From NCBI GenBank assembly GCA_005884715.1, contig VAZZ01000334.1, positions 1-10,735 on the forward strand: DNA of 10,735 bases. The letters run 5' to 3'. The notes under the pieces were generated by a model. That model had not been told where the DNA came from. It did no database searches and worked only from the letters and a program-made list of their open reading frames with translations. Below, piece by piece: positions 7,438-10,735 of the stretch. Made by a program: the position numbers and the translations under genes. Position 1 is the stretch's first letter. Every line of letters begins with the position of its first letter. This DNA is from Alphaproteobacteria bacterium (GTDB lineage: Bacteria > Pseudomonadota > Alphaproteobacteria > Rhizobiales > Aestuariivirgaceae).

Positions 7438-7465
7438 ACAATAGAGATCAGCACCCCAAAGGCAA
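7438..7465 (-). promoter_or_regulatory. Tentative sigma-70-like promoter for ilvC
   Basis: On the minus strand TTGCCT (7465-7460) and TATTGT (7443-7438) are separated by 16 bases. Transcription would start near 7430 and give a leader of about 50 bases. The matches are partial. The same bases can also fold as a hairpin (GGGGTGC at 7457-7451 with GCGCCCC at 7437-7431), so the region may instead be transcribed leader. Confidence 0.25.
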
Positions 7466-7482
7466 GGGTGTTTCGGCGCATA

Positions 7483-7527
7483 GGTCAATCCCGCCAAAGT
7501 TGGAGACTTTGGCGACAAGGATTGACC
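7483..7527. promoter_or_regulatory. 45-base near-perfect hairpin upstream of ilvC (possible leader RNA element or operator)
   Basis: Outer arms GGTCAATCC (7483-7491) and GGATTGACC (7519-7527) are perfect reverse complements. Inside them, CGCCAAAGT (7492-7500) and ACTTTGGCG (7506-7514) are also perfect, with a 5-base loop. The only break is a 4-base bulge (ACAA, 7515-7518). This gives 18 base pairs. No T-run follows on either strand, so it is not a standard intrinsic terminator for the upstream lysE-type gene. It lies 104-148 bases before the ilvC start. Possible roles are a 5' leader structure, an operator, or one copy of a dispersed palindromic repeat. Confidence 0.8.
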
Positions 7528-7575
7528 AACATAGACATCTACGCGCAACCGGCCACGGCATTCCCGATCTGGATT

Positions 7576-8208
7576 TCAGGCCGCATCCCGTGCCTGCCAC
7601 AGGATCCTGAGGCTGAGACCGCCAAGGAACAGGCCGGTCACACGGTCGATCCATGTCTTGGCGCCGATATAGGTGCGCCGCACCGGCGCCGATCCGAAGC
7701 AGAACGAAACAAGCGTGTACCAGGAGATTTCATTGACGGTGAAGATCACGACAAGGGCGATCATCATCCAGCCCGGCACTTCTTTTGGCAGGATCGCCAC
7801 GAAGATCGAGCCGAAGAACGCCGCGACCTTGGGATTGGAAATCTGGGTCAGGAAGCCGCGCAGGAAAGGGTTGCGCTTCGCCGCCTCGCCATTGCTCCCG
7901 CTCATGTCGATGGGCGACCTGGCATGCCGGAAGATCTGGAGGGCGATCCACAGAAGAAACAGGGCGCCGGTGATCTTCATGCCGACGAACAGCCAATGAT
8001 ACAGCCGGAACAATACATTGAGGCCGAGCACTGCGGCAGTTGACCAGACGAGCGTGCCGGCACCGAGGCCGAAGGCAATCTTGACGCCGTCGAGGCGTGA
8101 ACGCGCCACCGCCGTCTGTGCGGTGACGAGGAAGCTCGGTCCGGGGCTTATGACGGCGAGCAATTGCACCAGGCCGATCGTCGCCAGCGGAAGGAAGCTT
8201 GCCGTCAT
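7576..8208 (-). CDS. LysE/RhtB-family amino acid exporter
   Basis: 210-residue inner-membrane protein of the LysE superfamily, which exports amino acids and related metabolites by proton exchange; the substrate cannot be read from sequence. The signature SPGPSFLVTAQTAVARSRLDGVKIAFGLGAGTLVW (from residue 21) and the second-half QISNPKVAAFF (122-132) are typical. About six membrane segments are expected, near 8-28, 43-65, 72-92, 115-138, 148-170 and 187-204, with a hydrophilic loop at about 95-112. The ATG overlaps the pdxJ stop as ATGA (8205-8208), so translation is probably coupled to pdxJ, and the pdxJ frameshift could lower its expression because ribosomes stop about 155 bases early. No recognisable terminator follows; the next structure is the hairpin at 7483-7527. 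Confidence 0.9.
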   Translation of the reverse strand: MTASFLPLATIGLVQLLAVISPGPSFLVTAQTAVARSRLDGVKIAFGLGAGTLVWSTAAVLGLNVLFRLYHWLFVGMKITGALFLLWIALQIFRHARSPIDMSGSNGEAAKRNPFLRGFLTQISNPKVAAFFGSIFVAILPKEVPGWMMIALVVIFTVNEISWYTLVSFCFGSAPVRRTYIGAKTWIDRVTGLFLGGLSLRILWQARDAA

Positions 8209-8944
8209 GCGGCTTCGCTTCTGATGTCGCCGCAGGCCTGGCGGAAGAGCCTCACTGTTTCCGCCATGCCGAAAAGCAGGGCATCCGCGGTGATCGCATG
8301 GCCGATGGAAACTTCGCGCAGATTAGGCAAGGCCGCCACAAGCCTCGGCAGGTTCTCGCGTGTCAGATCATGTCCGGCATTCTCTCGGCGGCCTTGCCGG
8401 TCGCCACCACTTTGCGGAATTCGCGTTCCATCGCCTTCGCTTCGAAGGCGCCACCATAGGGTCCGGTATAGATCTCGACGCGGTCGGCGCCGACGTCCTT
8501 CGCGAGATGCGGAAGGACGGGATCGGGATTGATGAACAGCGACACCCGCAGGCGATCGGATTTGAGCTCGCCAATGGCATCGCCGAGAAAGCTCTTATGC
8601 GCGCCAATGTCCCAGCCATGATCGGAGGTCGCCTGCCCGATATCGTCAGGCACCAGCGTCACCTGGTGGGGCTTCGCTTCCTTCACCAGTTTCACGAACC
8701 GGGCATCGGGATAGCCTTCGATATTATATTCCCGGCCCGGAAAATCCTTGGCGATCATGTCGCGCAGAATTCCCACATCGGTTCTGCGGATATGCCGCTC
8801 ATCGGGCCTGGGGTGGACGGTGAGGCCATAGGCGCCGGCCTGGAGGGCGATGCGCCCCAGGCCTTCGACGCTGGGCCACGGCAAATTGCGCCGGTTGCGC
8901 AGGAAGGCGATGGCATTCGCATTGACCGACAGTTTCGTAGACAA
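8205..8944 (-). pseudogene. pdxJ: Pyridoxine 5'-phosphate synthase, disrupted by deletion/frameshift
   Basis: PdxJ condenses 1-deoxyxylulose 5-phosphate with 3-amino-2-oxopropyl phosphate, the last ring-closing step of DXP-dependent vitamin B6 synthesis. The first part starts at TTG 8944 (GAGG six bases upstream) with MSTKLSVNANAIAFLRNRRN and includes LTVHPRPDERHIRR (H44), NIEGYP (E76), QVTLVPDD, ATSDHGWD and DRVEIYTGPYGG. After KAAE (E187) it runs into RMPDMI and stops at 8363. The C-terminal part continues in another frame from 8381: NAGHDLTRENLPRLVAALPN, then REVSIGHAITADALLFGMAETVRLFRQAC, ending at TGA 8207-8205. Homologs have about five more residues (xGLGV) before NAGHD, so roughly 13-16 bases are missing. 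The lost loop and the out-of-frame GHD histidine belong to the phosphate and active site, so neither fragment should be active. A sequencing error cannot be excluded. Confidence 0.9.
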
Positions 8945-8973
8945 GGCACACCTCTGAACTTACCAGACGGCCG

Positions 8974-8999
8974 AATCTAACAGCCGAGTGGACAGTCAA
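8974..8999 (-). promoter_or_regulatory. Weak candidate promoter for pdxJ
   Basis: Minus-strand TTGACT (8999-8994) and TAGATT (8979-8974) lie about 30-55 bases before the TTG start at 8944. The boxes themselves are reasonable, but the 14-base spacing is short for sigma-70. Confidence 0.25.
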
Positions 9000-9033
9000 A
9001 AATGTCCTCTTTTGGACGACTTTTTCAGACCAC
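8988..9033. other. Imperfect dyad between divergent pdxJ and the GlsB-like gene
   Basis: Nested complementary blocks GTGG/CCAC (8988-8991, 9030-9033), AAAAA/TTTTT (8998-9002, 9021-9025) and GTCC/GGAC (9004-9007, 9014-9017) surround TCTTTT. It looks like a weak bidirectional terminator, but no gene is transcribed toward it from either side. An operator role is possible. It overlaps the candidate -35 of pdxJ. Confidence 0.3.
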
Positions 9034-9126
9034 TTTTAGAGCGCCAGCAGTCGGCGAAATAATTCTTCCCTCGCGACGCCGCTATGCACATAGTTCGGGC
9101 ATCGGAGAATTGTCGGAGGAATTCCA

Positions 9127-9402
9127 ATGCCGCTGGGCTACTCGATTGCAGTCTGGCTGCTGAGTGGTGCGCTATGCGGCTGGCTGGAGGCCCGTCGCAC
9201 CGATGCGAGCCAGGGCCGTCTCATGCTGAACATCGTGATCGGCGTGACCGGCGCCATAGCGGCCGGCATCGTGTTCAAATCGGTCGGTGAATTGGGCCCG
9301 CCCTGGCAAGGGCCGATCTATTCAGGATTCATTGGAGCGGCCATTGCCATCGTTCTCGCCTCGCCAATCCTCCAGCGCTTCGCGAAGAGCGCTCTGAGAT
9401 AG
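9127..9402 (+). CDS. GlsB/YeaQ/YmgE-family small membrane protein
   Basis: 91-residue inner-membrane protein of the transglycosylase-associated/GlsB family, often linked to stress response in bacteria, with no defined molecular activity. Three hydrophobic helices are visible at about 4-20, 33-52 and 63-82. The family pattern is present: a first helix ending SGALCGWL, a short polar loop (EARRTDASQGRL), then NIVIGVTGAIAAGIVF, a glycine-proline loop, and GFIGAAIAIVLA. The central loop ELGPPWQGPIYS is longer than in the smallest members. The ATG has a near-ideal GGAGGA (9115-9120) six bases upstream. No EcfG-type general stress promoter (GGAAC...CGTT) was found in the 182 bases before it. Its stop codon abuts the stop codon of the convergent permease gene with no bases between. 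Confidence 0.85.
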   Translation: MPLGYSIAVWLLSGALCGWLEARRTDASQGRLMLNIVIGVTGAIAAGIVFKSVGELGPPWQGPIYSGFIGAAIAIVLASPILQRFAKSALR

Positions 9403-9447
9403 TCAGGCGGCCTGGAACGAAGCGGCGCCTTCGCTTCTGAGATAGTC
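9393..9447. repeat. 12-base direct repeat around the convergent gene ends
   Basis: TCTGAGATAGTC occurs at 9393-9404 and again at 9436-9447. The first copy contains the stop codon of the GlsB-like gene; the second encodes DYLR near the end of the permease. It may be a trace of a local duplication that altered the gene ends, or chance. Confidence 0.4.
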
Positions 9448-10572
9448 TTGCGAACGGTCGATTATCTGGGCGTTGTAAAAATCGGTACCCAGGCCGGCGA
9501 TGACCGCGAGAGCGACGATCAATCCCGAGATCAGGAAAGCCGCGCGCCAGGACATTGACGACGCGACGATCATGAAGCTGTAGACGCTGAATATGCCGAG
9601 GGTGAACACCAGGACCATGACGACGCTGATCGGCAGTCCGGCATTCAACAGTGTTGCCGCAATGACTACATCGAAAGCGATCGGCACCGGCAGGAAAACA
9701 CCAAGCGCCGCGATCGCTACGAGGGTGATGGGATTGATCGGCATATCCTTCAGCATTTCAAGCGGCAGGAGATTGGCCCCGATCGCGCCGAGAAATCCGG
9801 CGAGGAGCATCAGCGGCACCGTCATGCGCACGATGTACCAGAAATCCTTGGCAAAATCGGCAAAGAACCCGGCGATAGCGGAAACCGGCCCTTCCATCCT
9901 GGCGGCATTCGCTGGAATAGCGCAGGACGCCTCCGGTATGATGTCGAACGCCACCTCTCTCTGAGCCTGTGGAAGCATTCGCACGACGAGCGGCACGCCC
10001 AGCAGGATCACGGCAAGGCTGAGCACAAGCTTCGTCATCGCGACGTAGAATGGCAGGATCGAAAAGGCCATCGCGACAACGACGATGTTGAGGGTCGGCG
10101 ATGCGACCATCGCCGAAAGGGCCGTCTCGACTCGCGCTCCTGAATTGAACAGGCCTTTGGCGATGGGCGCTGCGCAATTAACGCAGACTCCCAGCGGTGC
10201 GCCCAGCGCCAGACCCAGGGCGGAATTGGCAAAACTGCCGCGGAAGCTTCGCCTCGGCAGATATCTCATCAAAGTAAGGAACGCCGCACCGAAGAGGACG
10301 CCGAATGTCATGCCGCGCCGGTTGGTCTTGATCCAGTTGAGGGTCGTGTAGGCGATCTTCTGCCACATGGGCGCTGTCGGCTCGAACTGGACGGCAGCCT
10401 CGAAGCTTAAGGGATCCTCGAGTTGGATGGTCCCCGACATGACCGCCTTGTCATTAAGCTGGGGATAGCGCGACTGGCTCCAGAAATAAAAGGCGAGCGC
10501 CAGCACCACCAGCCCAGCCAAGGCGATGCGCAGAACAGGAAGCCTGCCCAGACTTGCAACGGCAGTTGTCAT
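9403..10572 (-). CDS. DUF318/ArsP-like permease with CVNC motif
   Basis: 389-residue inner-membrane permease of the predicted-permease (DUF318, ArsP_1/YraQ-like) family; some relatives export organoarsenicals or handle metals, but the substrate here is unknown. One N-terminal helix (about 13-31) is followed by a periplasm-sized hydrophilic stretch to about 80. The first core module has GAPLGVCVNCAAPIAKGLFNSGARVETALSAMVASPTLN at about 125-162, with C130 and C133 in CVNC, the expected site of a thiol- or metal-interacting motif. A polar loop (about 200-235, with C217) separates the second module, which repeats the pattern without cysteines (FLPVPIAFDVVIAATLLNAGLP, about 293-314). About eight to ten membrane segments are likely. 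ATG 10572 has AGGG nine bases upstream. It abuts the convergent GlsB-like gene. The next gene on either side gives no clue to the substrate. Confidence 0.82.
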   Translation of the reverse strand: MTTAVASLGRLPVLRIALAGLVVLALAFYFWSQSRYPQLNDKAVMSGTIQLEDPLSFEAAVQFEPTAPMWQKIAYTTLNWIKTNRRGMTFGVLFGAAFLTLMRYLPRRSFRGSFANSALGLALGAPLGVCVNCAAPIAKGLFNSGARVETALSAMVASPTLNIVVVAMAFSILPFYVAMTKLVLSLAVILLGVPLVVRMLPQAQREVAFDIIPEASCAIPANAARMEGPVSAIAGFFADFAKDFWYIVRMTVPLMLLAGFLGAIGANLLPLEMLKDMPINPITLVAIAALGVFLPVPIAFDVVIAATLLNAGLPISVVMVLVFTLGIFSVYSFMIVASSMSWRAAFLISGLIVALAVIAGLGTDFYNAQIIDRSQDYLRSEGAASFQAA

Positions 10573-10614
10573 GTGGACATTCCCTTAGCTCAGACCAGGG
10601 CTCTTTTGACTTTC

Positions 10615-10669
10615 TACCGGTGTCGCTTGGGTTTGAGCGCCCGACGCCGGCTATCCGCCGCCACCGGTA
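10615..10669. promoter_or_regulatory. Spaced inverted repeat upstream of the permease
   Basis: TACCGGTG at 10615-10622 and CACCGGTA at 10662-10669 are perfect 8-base reverse complements, 39 bases apart, in the presumed promoter region of the permease and of any divergent gene. ACCGGT is itself a palindrome, so these could be two half-sites or two separate operators. No convincing -35/-10 pair was identified in 10573-10735. Confidence 0.35.
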
Positions 10670-10695
10670 CCAATAGTAAGCTTAATAAACGGTCC

Positions 10696-10735
10696 ATGGA
10701 TGATCCGGTCACCCGCATCGCGCGAGTCGAAAATA
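10696..10735 (+). CDS. Possible 5' end of a divergent gene, cut by the window end
   Basis: An ATG at 10696 opens MDDPVTRIARVEN and runs to the window edge without a stop. Thirteen codons are too few to identify, and no good ribosome site precedes it (upstream bases are A/T-rich, AAGCTTAATAAAC). A second ATG at 10700 is in another frame and is also open. Listed only because the position, divergent from the permease, is where a gene or regulator would be expected. Confidence 0.2.
   Translation, partial: MDDPVTRIARVEN

Noticed and set aside
7483..7527. Reading the ilvC upstream hairpin as an intrinsic terminator of the LysE-type gene
   Set aside because: On the minus strand it is followed by TATGCGCCGAAAC, with no T-tract.
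7378..8043. Plus-strand open frame of about 220 codons opposite the LysE-type gene and the ilvC leader
   Set aside because: The minus-strand exporter is clearly coding; the composition here is a mirror of it and resembles no protein family.
8378..8386. Programmed frameshift in pdxJ
   Set aside because: Homologous residues (GLGV region) are missing as well, so this is a deletion; no slippery site was seen.
9000..9126. EcfG (general stress sigma factor) promoter before the GlsB-like gene
   Set aside because: No GGAAC-type -35 with a CGTT-type -10 was found in the region.
1..10735. Mobile element, CRISPR array, toxin-antitoxin pair or defence system
   Set aside because: No transposase, integrase, repeat-spacer pattern, target-site duplication, or recognisable toxin or defence gene on either strand.

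Overview
The window is GC-rich and gene-dense, and looks chromosomal and alphaproteobacterial, most likely Hyphomicrobiales (Rhizobiales)-like. The basis is the protein style of the short class I IlvC, PdxJ, the HxlR regulator, the LysE exporter and the trimethylamine-dehydrogenase-type flavoprotein; it is recognition, not a database match. No phage, insertion sequence, CRISPR array, rRNA or tRNA gene was seen. Nothing here is convincingly a new defence or mobile system. The interesting material is regulatory structure and two damaged genes.

Layout. 1-1886 (+): 5'-truncated iron-sulfur flavoprotein of the trimethylamine/dimethylamine dehydrogenase and N-methylproline demethylase type. 1946-3205 (+): secreted L,D-transpeptidase for peptidoglycan cross-linking. 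3393-4502 (+): FUSC-family inner-membrane transporter, whose 3' end overlaps a convergent gene. 4466-5375 (-): two-gene unit of an HxlR regulator followed by a UPF0303 (HbpS/haem-degrading-like) protein, overlapping by 14 bases. 5376-5502: divergent control region with three dyads. 5503-6302 (+): remnant of a QorB-like NAD(P)H:quinone reductase, broken by an internal deletion with a frameshift. 6304-6335: terminator for ilvC. 6360-7379 (-): intact ilvC. 7483-7527: strong 45-base hairpin upstream of ilvC. 7576-8944 (-): pdxJ (frameshifted) followed by a LysE/RhtB exporter with a 4-base overlap. 9127-9402 (+): small GlsB/YeaQ/YmgE membrane protein. 9403-10572 (-): DUF318-type permease with a CVNC motif. 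10573-10735: upstream region of the permease and possibly the first codons of a divergent gene.

How the genes relate. The HxlR regulator next to a divergent QorB-like reductase is the arrangement of E. coli ytfH/ytfG (qorB), and suggests an electrophile or quinone response. Here the reductase is damaged, while the regulator and its co-transcribed UPF0303 partner look intact. ilvC and pdxJ are housekeeping genes (branched-chain amino acid and vitamin B6 synthesis). The pdxJ lesion is therefore either a real loss with metabolic consequences or an assembly error, and should be checked first. The other genes appear to be independent units.
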